A stretch of 64,000 bases of DNA from Pseudodesulfovibrio sediminis (GCF_020886695.1 NZ_AP024485.1:2675001-2739000); one strand, 5' to 3'; positions 8,796 through 17,380 are shown, numbered from the stretch's first letter. A program made the numbers and translations. Notes: generated from the letters alone by a model not told the origin.

Positions 8796-10991
8796 GTGTC
8801 ACATTCCAAACAAAAAATGTCTCGTCGTGATTTCTTTCGGGCTTCCGGTCTGGTTGCGGCCGGGGCAGTCGGCGGTCCGGCTCTGCTGGGCGGGCTGACA
8901 AAGGCTCGGGCAGCGACACCGGCCGCACCGGCCTGGGAATCGAAATTCTCGGCCTGCGACATGTGCTTCAACAAATGCGGGCTTATTGCCCAGGTTGAAG
9001 ACGGCGTCATCAAGAAGCTTGATCCCAATCCCAAATTTCTGAAATCGCGCGGCATGCTTTGCGCCCGTGGCAACGCGGGCCTTGCCCAGGTCTATGACCC
9101 TGACCGACTCAAGCACCCCCTGCTCCGCAAGGGTGAGCGCGGCGAGGGCAAGTGGCAGCGCATTCCCTGGGATGAAGCCATCGACATGGCCGCCCAGAAG
9201 ATGGAAGAGACCCGCAAGAAGTATACCCCCTGTGGGCACCTTTTCTCTGCCGGATCAGACCTGCATTCGCAGTTTGTGGGGCGGTTTGCCGAAGTGTATG
9301 GTTCATTCAACGTCACCTCGCACGAATCCCTGTGTCTGGTGTCCGGCAACCGCGCCTTCCTGGACACCTACGGAGAGGTCCCTTTCCCGGACGTGCTCAA
9401 CTCGAAATATATCGTCATGGCCGGTGCCAACCGGTTCGAGGCGCTGGTCACGCCGGATTCCATTGACCTGATGACCGCCATGCGGGAGCACGGCTGCAAA
9501 CTGGTGACGCTTGATCCGCGATACACCAAGACCGCGTCGTTGTCCGATGAATGGTATCCCATCAAGCCGGGAACGGACATGGCGTTCATGCTCGCTGTCG
9601 CGCATGTTATCATTGGCGAAAAGCTGTATGATCCCCAGTGGATTGAAGAGAAGACCTACGGCATTGAGCAACTGACGGAACACGTCAGACAATACACTCC
9701 CGGGTTTGCCGCGGAAGAGTGTGGCATCCCGGCCGAGGCCATCGCGCGCATTGCTCGCGAGCTGGCTGCCGCCGCGCCCGCCTCCATGATCTATCCCGGC
9801 CGTCGCACATCCGACTATGAAGACTCCACGCAGATTCGTCGCGCTTTTGCCATCGTCAATGGCCTGCTCGGCAACTGGGACAGGCCCGGCGGGTTGCTGG
9901 CTGCCCGTGCCGTGGGTCTCAAGGGTGTTCCCTATGACGCGCCCTGGTACGATGAGAATCAGGAAGACCGGATAGACGCGGACAAGGTGCCGATGATGTT
10001 CGAGCATGAAGGCTCCTTCCTGGTCACTCGCGACTCGGTTCTGGCCGATGATCCGTATCCCGTCCGTGGCTGGTTCATCTACAAGACCAACCCCATGGGC
10101 ACGGCTCCCAATCGCAGGAAGACCATCGAAATGATGAACAAGATGGATTTCGTCACCGTGGTGGACATCGCCATGAGCGATACCGCCTGGTATGCCGATC
10201 TGGTCCTGCCGTCCCAGAGCTATCTGGAGCGTTTGGACCCATGCTCCGGTCTCCAGGGGTCCGTGGCCTGCGCCTGTGTGGTCAAGCGCGACCCGATCAT
10301 CGATCCCCTGTACGAGTCCCGGTCCTGTTTCGATATCATGAAGGATATCGCGGGCAGGATGGATCTGGGCGAGTACTTTGATTTTACCATTGAAGAGTTC
10401 AGAAAGAAGCAGACCCGCGAGATCCCCGAGGCGCTTGAAGTCATGGATCGGGACGGCGTCTACTATAACCCTTCCAAAGTGTACGGCATCTACGAAGGCA
10501 GGATCTACAAGACCCTGTCCAAGAAGATCGAGCTGTATAACCAGCGCTACGAGCAGATGGGCCTTGATCCCCTGCCGATATATACGCCGCCGACCAAGGT
10601 GCCGAAAAATCAGTTCCGGCTGGTCCTTGGCAGGAATGCCATGATCACCCAGAGCTCCACGACCAACAACGCGCTGCTGCATCAGTTCATTCCTTCGAAC
10701 ACGTTGTGGCTCAACCCGGACGCTGCCCTGTCGCTCGGCATCAAGGACGGCGATCTGGTGGAGGTGTCCAGCTCTGTCGGCAGGCAGGAGCTGCGGGCCG
10801 AGGTCACGAAGAAGATCAGAAAGGACACGGTGTTCATGCTGTCCGGGTTCAATACGCTGTCCACGATGCAGTCGTTGTCCCACGGCAATGGCGCTTCCAT
10901 CAATGAAGTGCTGGAAGATGATTATGACGCTGTCACGGGCAATGCCTCCATGCACACGACTTTTGTCACTGTAACAAGGAAGGTGGCGTAA
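8796..10991 (+). CDS. Molybdopterin oxidoreductase, PsrA/PhsA-like catalytic subunit
   Basis: 731 aa. It starts with a twin-arginine signal (SRRDFFRASG), so the folded enzyme is exported to the periplasm. A [4Fe-4S] site follows (CDMCFNKC then MLCARGNAG about 28 residues on). The likely Mo ligand is Cys180 in HESLC, as in polysulfide and thiosulfate reductases. The molybdopterin-binding C-terminal domain begins near FRLVLGRNAMITQSS. GTG at 8796 is preferred because GGAGG lies 6 nt upstream. It overlaps the FeS gene by one base (TAATG). Size and Cys ligand fit the Psr/Phs group; polysulfide, thiosulfate or a related sulfur oxyanion is the most likely substrate. Direction of reaction and exact substrate are not determined. 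Confidence 0.88.
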   Translation: MSHSKQKMSRRDFFRASGLVAAGAVGGPALLGGLTKARAATPAAPAWESKFSACDMCFNKCGLIAQVEDGVIKKLDPNPKFLKSRGMLCARGNAGLAQVYDPDRLKHPLLRKGERGEGKWQRIPWDEAIDMAAQKMEETRKKYTPCGHLFSAGSDLHSQFVGRFAEVYGSFNVTSHESLCLVSGNRAFLDTYGEVPFPDVLNSKYIVMAGANRFEALVTPDSIDLMTAMREHGCKLVTLDPRYTKTASLSDEWYPIKPGTDMAFMLAVAHVIIGEKLYDPQWIEEKTYGIEQLTEHVRQYTPGFAAEECGIPAEAIARIARELAAAAPASMIYPGRRTSDYEDSTQIRRAFAIVNGLLGNWDRPGGLLAARAVGLKGVPYDAPWYDENQEDRIDADKVPMMFEHEGSFLVTRDSVLADDPYPVRGWFIYKTNPMGTAPNRRKTIEMMNKMDFVTVVDIAMSDTAWYADLVLPSQSYLERLDPCSGLQGSVACACVVKRDPIIDPLYESRSCFDIMKDIAGRMDLGEYFDFTIEEFRKKQTREIPEALEVMDRDGVYYNPSKVYGIYEGRIYKTLSKKIELYNQRYEQMGLDPLPIYTPPTKVPKNQFRLVLGRNAMITQSSTTNNALLHQFIPSNTLWLNPDAALSLGIKDGDLVEVSSSVGRQELRAEVTKKIRKDTVFMLSGFNTLSTMQSLSHGNGASINEVLEDDYDAVTGNASMHTTFVTVTRKVA

Positions 10992-11734
10992 TGGCACAAC
11001 AGTTGGCAATGGTCATCGATGCGGCCAAATGCATCGACTGCAAAGGGTGTGTGGCTGCCTGCAAGGTGGCCAACGATGTTCCGACAGGACAGTGGCGAAA
11101 CTGGATCAAGCCGACCGTGGAGGAGGTTCCGATCCCCGGTCTGCTCAAGTCCAAGCCCAAATTCCAGCCTGGTGCCTGCATGCACTGCGAGAATCCCACC
11201 TGTGTGGACGCGTGTCCCACTGGTGCCACCTACAAGGACAAGGAAACAGGGGAAGTGGTCATCAACAATGCCTTGTGCATCGGGTGTGGCAACTGTATTC
11301 CGTCGTGTCCTTACGACGCCCGCTTCCGTAACGAAGTCACGCGCAAGGCAGACAAGTGCAACTACTGCCCCGAACGCCGCGCCGCAGGATTGCCGCCGGC
11401 ATGTGTGGATACCTGCCCGACCAAGGCCCGCGTCTTCGGTGATATCAACGACCCGGAAAGTGCGGCTGGTATTTTGTACCGCAAGAACAAGGATCGACTG
11501 ACCCGCATTTCGGCCCGGACTGATACCAAGCCGAACATGTTCTACGTTGGCGATCCCGGTCACGGCGACTGGGGAGGAGAGGCCGTTGTGCCCGCTTCCA
11601 TGGTGGCCATGAAACAGTCCGCGCCGCTTATCAAGGGTATTGTCGGTCTGTCAGGTCTTGGCGTCCTCGCCATGCTTGGCCGTCAACTCTTGGTCGGTTC
11701 CGATGCGGAACACAAGGAGGACTCCGATGCCTAA
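10991..11734 (+). CDS. 4Fe-4S ferredoxin-type subunit with C-terminal membrane anchor
   Basis: 247 aa. Four cysteine clusters typical of PsrB/FdnH/NrfC electron-transfer subunits are visible: CIDCKGCVAAC, CMHCENPTCVDAC, CIGCGNCIPSC, and CNYCPERRAAGLPPACVDTC, each ending in CP or C plus a short tail. A hydrophobic helix near residues 213-232 (GIVGLSGLGVLAMLGRQLLV) suggests a membrane anchor, as in formate dehydrogenase beta subunits. No signal peptide, consistent with export as a complex with the Tat-signal subunit. Overlaps its neighbours at both ends (1 nt and 8 nt), so it is translationally coupled. Confidence 0.92.
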   Translation: MAQQLAMVIDAAKCIDCKGCVAACKVANDVPTGQWRNWIKPTVEEVPIPGLLKSKPKFQPGACMHCENPTCVDACPTGATYKDKETGEVVINNALCIGCGNCIPSCPYDARFRNEVTRKADKCNYCPERRAAGLPPACVDTCPTKARVFGDINDPESAAGILYRKNKDRLTRISARTDTKPNMFYVGDPGHGDWGGEAVVPASMVAMKQSAPLIKGIVGLSGLGVLAMLGRQLLVGSDAEHKEDSDA

Positions 11735-12443
11735 GGTCCATAAACGGCACGACCCGTCCGATATCTTCATTCACTGGTTCAATGCTGCCTGCTGGTTTTT
11801 GCTGTTGCTCACCGGCATCGGCCTTATCAGGAATCCGGCCATAGACCCGTTCGGCTCAGGATACCCTGAAGCCATGCGCGCCATGGTCGGCGGGGGCGGG
11901 AACCTGCTCCTTATCCATGAATTCATCGGCCTGGCCTGGCTGGTCGGCTTCCTGCTGTATCTGGTCGTCAATTTCAAGGGCGCCCTGTTTTTTCTGTCCG
12001 AAGTCTTCCCGGTCTCCATGGGCCGTGATATGACATGGATGATGAAGAAAATAGTGCTGATGACCCTAGGGCCCAAGGCGCTGAAAATGGTCGGTCTGGA
12101 CCCGGAGCTGCCTGATCAGGGATATTACAACATGGGCCAGAAGGCCTTTGCCCAGGCTTCGGTGGTCGGTGGTGTGGTCATTGCCGTGACCGGCGTGATC
12201 ATGTTTCTGTCCGACCGCTCCTTCGGGGCTGAGGCGACCGGTATGATCAGTTGGTCCATCGCCCTGCATTTCATTGCAGTGGGGCTGGTCTTTGCCGGTC
12301 TGCTGGTTCACATTTACATGGCCGCCATCTCGCCCGAAGAGCGTCCTGGCTTCAAGTCCATGTTTACCGGCGTGGTGCCCGACGGCTACGCCAAGCATCA
12401 CCACAGATTGTGGTGGGAAAAGATCAAGACCGAGGGTGAATAG
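11727..12443 (+). CDS. Cytochrome b membrane subunit, formate dehydrogenase gamma-like
   Basis: 238 aa, about four transmembrane helices. Histidines suitable for two b-haems are seen in IFIHWFNAACW, LLIHEFIGLAW, SIALHFIAVG and VHIYMAAI. The RHDPSDIFIHWFN opening is typical of FdnI-type cytochrome b556. It anchors the oxidoreductase in the membrane and exchanges electrons with the quinone pool. This differs from the NrfD-type anchor usual in polysulfide reductases, so the complex is a mixed arrangement (inference). The ATG at 11727 follows AGGAGG and overlaps the preceding stop by 8 nt. Confidence 0.88.
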   Translation: MPKVHKRHDPSDIFIHWFNAACWFLLLLTGIGLIRNPAIDPFGSGYPEAMRAMVGGGGNLLLIHEFIGLAWLVGFLLYLVVNFKGALFFLSEVFPVSMGRDMTWMMKKIVLMTLGPKALKMVGLDPELPDQGYYNMGQKAFAQASVVGGVVIAVTGVIMFLSDRSFGAEATGMISWSIALHFIAVGLVFAGLLVHIYMAAISPEERPGFKSMFTGVVPDGYAKHHHRLWWEKIKTEGE

Positions 12444-12527
12444 GTCTCGGAAAAGATAGGGAAGAAGAGGGACTCTGCCGATTGTCGGGCAGGGCTGAAC
12501 ACAATCCTAAGAGAAAGGGAGTGTCGT

Positions 12528-13625
12528 ATGCACAAGAGAGTGATTGCCGCAGTTGTTATGCTGATGTTTGCCATGGTGGCATTCGCTGGCCCGGCTGCTG
12601 CTGAAGAAGCCAAGAAACCCAAATTCAAACAGTTTCATTCCATCGTGGACTACGCTTACGTGGCGCAGTATGCCAAGATGCCCAAGACCGATGATGCTAT
12701 GATTGTCGACTCCAGGCCCTACAAGCCCAAGTATGTTGACGGGTATATCCCGACAGCGGTCTCCATTCCTGCCAGTCAGTTTGACAAGATGGTGGACAAG
12801 CTGCCCAAGAACAAGGATGCCCAGCTGATCTTCTATTGTGGTGGACTGGCCTGCGGCCTTTCGCACAAATCCGCGTTCAAGGCAGAGAAGCTCGGGTACA
12901 CCAATGTCCACGTCTATGCAGCCGGTTTCCCGGACTTCAAGAAGTGGGCGCCGTATTACTCCATCGGTCTGGAGAACCTGCAGGCCCGCATCGCCGAGGG
13001 TGGGAAGTACATGCTCATCGATGCCCGTCCGTACCAGAAGTTCCTGGCTGGCTCCATCCCGTCCGCCATCGGCATCCCTGATTCCGCGTTTGACAAGAAG
13101 CTCGGCATGCTGCCCATGGACGTGGTGAACACCACCCTGATCTACTATTGTGGCGGGTACAAGTGCGCCCTGTCCCACAAGTCCGCCCTGAGGGCCAAGA
13201 AGTACGGCTACAGGAAGGTTGTGGTCGCCGAAGCCGGGTATCCCGGTTGGAAGAAGATGTTCGGCGGTGCCGAAACAGCCGTCAAGGCCGGTGAAGCCGA
13301 AGGCGCTGTGGACACTGCATGGTTTCTGGAAACCATCAAGTCCAACCCGGACGCCATCACTCTGATCGATGTCCGTGATCCTGCCGAGTATGCCGCCGGT
13401 CACTTCCCGTCCGCCATCAACATGCCTGTTGACGTGATTGAGAAGGACGGCAAGTCCATTCCGACGGACAAGCCCATCGTCTTCTCCTGCGCCACAGGTG
13501 CGCGTGCTGGCGAGGCTTATTATATGTATATGGATATGTTCCCGGATGCGAAGAATGTCTATTATCTGGAAGCCACCAACGACTTTGGCTCCGACAACAC
13601 ATACATGGTCAAGCCCAACAAGTAA
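12528..13625 (+). CDS. Exported triple-rhodanese sulfurtransferase
   Basis: 365 aa with a signal peptide (about 1-25) and three tandem rhodanese domains. Active-site loops: C104-GGLA-C109, C208-GGYK-C213, and C321-ATGAR. Domains 1 and 2 therefore carry a Cys-x4-Cys loop followed by LSHKSA, while domain 3 has a single Cys. Each domain also shows the upstream (I/V)D(S/A/V)R motif. Probably handles periplasmic sulfane sulfur (persulfide, polysulfide or thiosulfate) near the molybdoenzyme. It follows the cytochrome b gene by 84 nt on the same strand. The double-Cys loops are a useful template for reading the next gene. Confidence 0.92.
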   Translation: MHKRVIAAVVMLMFAMVAFAGPAAAEEAKKPKFKQFHSIVDYAYVAQYAKMPKTDDAMIVDSRPYKPKYVDGYIPTAVSIPASQFDKMVDKLPKNKDAQLIFYCGGLACGLSHKSAFKAEKLGYTNVHVYAAGFPDFKKWAPYYSIGLENLQARIAEGGKYMLIDARPYQKFLAGSIPSAIGIPDSAFDKKLGMLPMDVVNTTLIYYCGGYKCALSHKSALRAKKYGYRKVVVAEAGYPGWKKMFGGAETAVKAGEAEGAVDTAWFLETIKSNPDAITLIDVRDPAEYAAGHFPSAINMPVDVIEKDGKSIPTDKPIVFSCATGARAGEAYYMYMDMFPDAKNVYYLEATNDFGSDNTYMVKPNK

Positions 13626-13682
13626 GCGGACTGACCAGAGGGCAACACGCCCGTAAGAAACCGTAAAAAGGCGGGGAGCGAT

Positions 13683-14693
13683 ATGCTGAGACATCTTTTC
13701 TCAAGTGCATGGATGCTCCTCGCCTTATGTCTTTGTATAGTGCTGCCTGCGCATGCCGGAGACAAGGAGGTCTGGTGGAGCGCGGCTCTGGATGAGGCGA
13801 ACAGGGATGGGTACAGACTCATTGATGACGCGGCCATGCTGGTTTTGGTGCAGTCCGGGACCAAAGCCGTTATTCTGGATGCCCGGGCTGATTATGAATT
13901 CGAGGCGGGCCATATTCCCGGTGCTTCAAATCTGGAGTTTGATCTGGGGGACCGCATAGAGCTGCCTTCGGCAAAACGGGCGGCCTTGAAAAAACTGATC
14001 GGCCCTGACAAGAAGCGGACCCTTGTCATTTACTGTCGGAGTTTTCGCTGACTGCGCAGCTCCATCGCGGCCCGTTGGGCTGCGCAACTCGGATACACGG
14101 ATGTGTATCGGTATCCGGCCGGATTCCACGGCTGGAAAACAGCCCACCCCCGGTTGATTGACGGGGTGGAGATGAAACAGCACATCCTTGCGGTGGGCGA
14201 TACGTTCCCGGCCTGTCGGGTGGCGGTGCTCAACGGAGAAGAGGACAGGGAGTACCTGGCTCTTCCGGCTGGTTCGAAGTGGTTGCAGCTGTCTGAACTG
14301 TCGGCGCGTTTTGTGCTGATCCAGCTCTATAACACCATGTGCAACGACTGCGTGAATGAGACCAAGTTGCTTTCACGCTTTTTTGAGAAAGTGGAGGCAG
14401 ACCCGGTGTTGTCCGGTCGGCTCAAGATCATCGGGCTGGGCATATACGATTCCAACAGGGACGTGGTGCATTTCAAGCGGCATTATGAAGTGGCGTACCC
14501 GTTGTTCTCTGACAAAAGTGGCCAGATATTCGAATGTCTGGGCCAGGCGGAGTTGCCGCTGGCCTATCTGGTGCGGGCCGAAGGCAACGGCGAGTGGACC
14601 ATCGAGCTGATCAAGCGCGGGTATTTCGTGCCGGACGAGACGTTCCTTCAGGTTCTCAAGGATGCCGTTATCCGGGCGGAGGGAACGGATTAG
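13683..14693 (+). CDS. Rhodanese-thioredoxin fusion, probable selenoprotein (in-frame TGA at codon 123)
   Basis: Read through one TGA (14049-14051), this is a 336-aa exported protein: signal peptide about 1-25 (ending AHA), rhodanese domain about 47-150, and an AhpC/TlpA-like thioredoxin domain about 165-330 with C220-ND-C223. The rhodanese loop reads C118-RSFR-(TGA123)-LRSSIAARWAAQLGY. The TGA falls exactly at the second Cys of the Cys-x4-Cys loop seen in the adjacent triple rhodanese. Frame and homology continue unbroken after it, finishing the rhodanese fold (YRYPAGFHGW). A SECIS-like hairpin begins 1 nt after TGA. RBS GGGGAG at about 13674. Alternatives are two separate ORFs (13683-14051 and from 14103) or a nonsense mutation; both fit less well. 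Confidence 0.75.
14049..14087 (+). promoter_or_regulatory. Candidate bacterial SECIS element with UGA codon
   Basis: The TGA codon is followed by a hairpin. Stem 1 is TGCGCAGC (14053-14060) with GCTGCGCA (14079-14086), a perfect 8 bp. Stem 2 is CCA (14062-14064) with TGG (14076-14078). A 2-bp CG/CG extension leaves the apical loop CGGCC (14068-14072). The apical loop starts 16 nt after TGA and has G at its second position. These match the spacing and apical G known for bacterial SECIS elements recognised by SelB. Confidence 0.65.
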
Positions 14694-15310
14694 GCCGTGT
14701 CCACGGCTTCTACTGCGTACAGGGCAATGTCCGCTGTCTGCAGGAATACGGGGTGCGGGTCGCTCTCGGCCAGAGCGTCGCGGAAAAGACGCATCCAGGG
14801 GAGCATGATGGTTTTGGCGAAATCCGCGCCCATTGCGGCCTGTGCGTCATTGCCGAACCAGCCTTCGGAGAGCAGGAAGAAAAGGTATTCAAGCTCAATG
14901 GTCAGGTGATCGGGTGGCTCGTTGGAGTCGAGGGATACTGCCAGTCCGACCTGTTCGAGGCGAGCGCGCATCTCTTGGGCGCTGTGGCCCATGGTTTGTG
15001 GTTCGTCTGCATGGTAGCAGGACTCGTACAGAGGCGCGGGGACGCCACCTTGTCCGGCGATGAACAGGCGGACATATTCGGTTTCCAGAGAGCTGATGCC
15101 CTCAGCGGAAGCGAGACTTTGATCGAGGACGGAGCGCATTTCCTGAATAACAGACGCGACAGGGAGAGAAAATTTCTGGACACGTTCGAGGAGTTCAGGC
15201 AATCCAGCGGAGTTGATTTTGTCCCATGTGGCCGCATCAGGACCACGGAAAACGGCAACGGACAGCTCAATGAGCTTGAGCAGAGTTATTTTTGTATCGG
15301 TACTGGACAT
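14690..15310 (-). CDS. TorD/DmsD-family molybdoenzyme chaperone
   Basis: 206 aa, all-helical composition, no signal peptide. Family signatures: ETEYVRLFIAG followed by PAPLYESCY, and PDHLTIELEYLFFLL. Such cytoplasmic chaperones bind Tat signal peptides and aid Mo-cofactor insertion before export. The expected client is the Tat-signal catalytic subunit at 8796. It is encoded convergently: its stop overlaps the stop region of the selenoprotein gene by 4 nt, so it is not in the main operon. Confidence 0.9.
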   Translation of the reverse strand: MSSTDTKITLLKLIELSVAVFRGPDAATWDKINSAGLPELLERVQKFSLPVASVIQEMRSVLDQSLASAEGISSLETEYVRLFIAGQGGVPAPLYESCYHADEPQTMGHSAQEMRARLEQVGLAVSLDSNEPPDHLTIELEYLFFLLSEGWFGNDAQAAMGADFAKTIMLPWMRLFRDALAESDPHPVFLQTADIALYAVEAVDTA

Positions 15311-15404
15311 GAATGGGCCCCTTTACAGCTGTGTTTATACCGTACCAGAGTAAGGTAAAGCCTGCGTACAGGCAATGTGAAGCTGATGAAAAATCAAGGA
15401 GAGA

Positions 15405-15698
15405 ATGATGACTGATACAACCACTGAAGATCAAGAAATCAAAAAAAACGTCCTCTCCCGCATGAAAAGAATTGAAGGTCAGGTCCGAGGCATACAGGGC
15501 ATGGTCGAGGCTGGCAAGGAGTGTGAGGCCATTCTGGTACAGGTGAGAGCCGTCAGGAGCGCCTTGCAATCAGCGAACAAGCTGATTTTGAAGCGGTACA
15601 TGCTCCGGTGCTATGCCGATGCCATGAAAGAAGGCGCAGACGAGAAAGAGGCGCTGGATAAATTCATCAAGGTCCTGACTGGATTTATAGAAGGATAG
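15405..15698 (+). CDS. CsoR/CstR-family (DUF156) repressor, CstR-like thiol pair
   Basis: 97 aa, matching the compact four-helix family (SRMKRIEGQVRGIQGMVEAG, then the helix with CEAILVQVRAVRSAL). In copper-sensing CsoR the ligands are Cys, His, Cys at relative positions 0, +25, +29. Here these are Cys40, Tyr65, Cys69: the His is missing but both thiols are kept. That is the signature of CstR-type persulfide sensors rather than Cu(I) sensors. Gene context (rhodaneses, Psr-like enzyme) agrees. It probably represses the locus and is relieved by cysteine persulfidation (inference). ATG at 15405 or 15408; AAGGAG at about 15396. Confidence 0.87.
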   Translation: MMTDTTTEDQEIKKNVLSRMKRIEGQVRGIQGMVEAGKECEAILVQVRAVRSALQSANKLILKRYMLRCYADAMKEGADEKEALDKFIKVLTGFIEG

Positions 15699-15724
15699 GG
15701 ATATATCGAAATATGGAGTTAATA

Positions 15725-15982
15725 ATGAAAAAACTGTTTTTTGCCATGGCATTTGTCTCGCTCATGTGTCTGCCTGCGCAAGCCAATACCAATTACAATG
15801 TCTGTTTCAGCTCTCTTGATGCGGACATGGACGGGTCGCTTTCCAAGTCCGAATTCATCGTCGCCTTTTCAGACGGTGACATGGCGGTCTTTACGGCTGC
15901 CGATACTGACGAAGACAACGTGGTGACCCACGAAGAATGGGAAGCGTACAAGCAGAGTCAGGGTTGGGAGGAGAACCACTAG
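15725..15982 (+). CDS. Small exported EF-hand protein
   Basis: 85 aa. Signal peptide (MKKLFFAMAFVSLMCLPAQA), then two EF-hand loops: DADMDGSLSKSEF and DTDEDNVVTHEEW, both with Asp/Asn at the calcium-coordinating positions and a terminal acidic residue. Probably a periplasmic calcium-binding protein. The ATG at 15725 is chosen over 15713 because GGAG sits 7 nt before it. It follows the CstR-like gene by 26 nt and ends at a strong terminator, so it may be cotranscribed. Role in the sulfur locus unknown. Confidence 0.8.
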   Translation: MKKLFFAMAFVSLMCLPAQANTNYNVCFSSLDADMDGSLSKSEFIVAFSDGDMAVFTAADTDEDNVVTHEEWEAYKQSQGWEENH

Positions 15983-16001
15983 TCTACTGGTGTTCATTCC
16001 C

Positions 16002-16041
16002 AAAAAAAACCGCTGTCCCGAAAGGAACAGCGGTTTTTTTT
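16002..16041. terminator. Strong bidirectional terminator
   Basis: AAAAAAAACCGCTGT / ACAGCGGTTTTTTTT with an 11-nt loop, A- and T-tracts on both sides, between the EF-hand gene (+) and era (-). Confidence 0.92.
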
Positions 16042-16059
16042 GTTCTGAAATGAATGGGA

Positions 16060-16968
16060 TTATTCGCCCAGGCCCATGGCTCGGAGGAAGCCCGGATCTT
16101 CGGTCCAGCCTTCGCGGACCTTGACCCACAGCTCCAGGTGTACCTTGGTGCCGGTCAGCTCGCTGATATCCTTTCTGGCATCCGTGCCGATGCGCTTCAG
16201 GTTTGACCCCTGCTTGCCGATGATCATGCCCTTGTGACTTTTGCGCGAGGTGTAGATGACCGCGTTGATGATGACCATGTCGTCGCGCGATTCTTCATCC
16301 CACTGTTCAATCTCCACGGCTGTGGAGTAGGGCAGCTCCTGCCTCAGGGAGTAGAAGAGCTTTTCCCGGATGATTTCTGAGGCCATGAAGCGGAGAGGAG
16401 CTGTGGAGATCTGGTCCTCGGGGAACATGGGCGGTCCCTCTGGAAGCAGCGTGAGGATCTGCTTCATGAGGTCGTCCGTGCCTTTGCCGCGCAGGGCGGA
16501 AACCGGGATATACTGGGCCTCGGGCCAGAGCTCGGCCACACGCGCCATGAGCGGCAGCAGCCTGTCCTTTTCCTTGACCCGGTCGATCTTGTTCACGGCC
16601 ACCAGCACCGGACGGCCGGATTCGCTGATGGGTTTGACCAGCGGAGCGATCTCTTTTTCCAGCAGGTGCGGTTTGGTGCAATAGAGCGCGGCGTCGATGA
16701 GCACCACCACGGCGTCGGAGGAGCTGAGCGCGTTCCATGCCGATTCCAGCAGGAAGCGGTTCATCTTGCCTCTGAGCTGGTGGATGCCCGGCGTGTCCAG
16801 AAAGACGATTTGGGAATCATCGGTGGTCAGGATGCCGCTGATCCGGTTGCGGGTGGTCTGCGGTTTGGGTGATACAATGGCCACCTTCTGCCCCAGATAC
16901 TGGTTCATCAGGGTGGATTTGCCCGCATTGGGCGGGCCGATCAGGGCGACCATGCCGAATTTATGCAT
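16060..16968 (-). CDS. era: GTPase Era
   Basis: 302 aa, the usual length. Era is an essential GTPase that binds 16S rRNA and aids 30S maturation. G1 [10 protein letters not shown]3 DTPG and G4 NKID are present in the first 130 residues. The C-terminal KH domain shows [18 protein letters not shown] at 16968 gives [11 protein letters not shown], the standard N-terminus; a longer in-frame form from 17013 is unlikely. It follows the DUF1992 gene by a single base, suggesting cotranscription. Confidence 0.96.
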   Translation of the reverse strand: MHKFGMVALIGPPNAGKSTLMNQYLGQKVAIVSPKPQTTRNRISGILTTDDSQIVFLDTPGIHQLRGKMNRFLLESAWNALSSSDAVVVLIDAALYCTKPHLLEKEIAPLVKPISESGRPVLVAVNKIDRVKEKDRLLPLMARVAELWPEAQYIPVSALRGKGTDDLMKQILTLLPEGPPMFPEDQISTAPLRFMASEIIREKLFYSLRQELPYSTAVEIEQWDEESRDDMVIINAVIYTSRKSHKGMIIGKQGSNLKRIGTDARKDISELTGTKVHLELWVKVREGWTEDPGFLRAMGLGE

Positions 16969-16969
16969 A

Positions 16970-17380
16970 TTATTTCTCTTTGGTTTCAGTTTGACCGAAC
17001 CGTTGTTCGGCAATGCGCACCTTTTCCACGATGCGGCGATAATATTCTTCCGAGCCGTCCAGATGCACCGTACGACCTCTTTTCTCGTTCATTTTCATGA
17101 TCATGATGTTCAGCTTCTGTATCTGTTGATACCGCTCCCCCTCGTCCTTCATGTAGGCGAGCAGGTCGATGGTGCGGGTTATCTCCTGTTCCTCGGCTAT
17201 TTCAGCCGGGACATAGCCGGAATTTTTGAGCACTCTGTAGGCCATGCGCAATTCAGGCGGCAGGTTTTGCGCCTCATCGGGTTTGAGGGGTTGCCCCTTT
17301 CCTTCGAGATTGTCAAATTTGCCTTCCTTGATGGCCCTTTTGATGAGGTCTTCCGAGACTATTTGCGAAAAGGTGAACAT
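16970..17380 (-). CDS. DUF1992 (DnaJ-homologue subfamily C member 28-like) protein
   Basis: 136 aa. Recognised by [21 protein letters not shown], then [32 protein letters not shown], the conserved core of DUF1992. Cytoplasmic and helical, of unknown molecular function. Start at 17380 ([11 protein letters not shown]) is assumed; a start at 17401 is possible and no clear ribosome site decides it. Immediately upstream of era on the same strand. Confidence 0.85.
   Translation of the reverse strand: MFTFSQIVSEDLIKRAIKEGKFDNLEGKGQPLKPDEAQNLPPELRMAYRVLKNSGYVPAEIAEEQEITRTIDLLAYMKDEGERYQQIQKLNIMIMKMNEKRGRTVHLDGSEEYYRRIVEKVRIAEQRFGQTETKEK

Noticed and set aside
14049-14051. TGA as a simple stop splitting a rhodanese and a separate thioredoxin gene
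   Set aside because: The rhodanese fold would be cut in its active loop. The second part has no good start or ribosome site before its domain, the frame is shared, the TGA matches a Cys position and a SECIS-like hairpin follows. I kept it as one selenoprotein gene, at reduced confidence.
15330-15404. A CstR-like operator in front of the repressor gene itself
   Set aside because: TTTATACCGTACC and AAGGTAAAG are only partial and wrongly spaced; no convincing palindrome.
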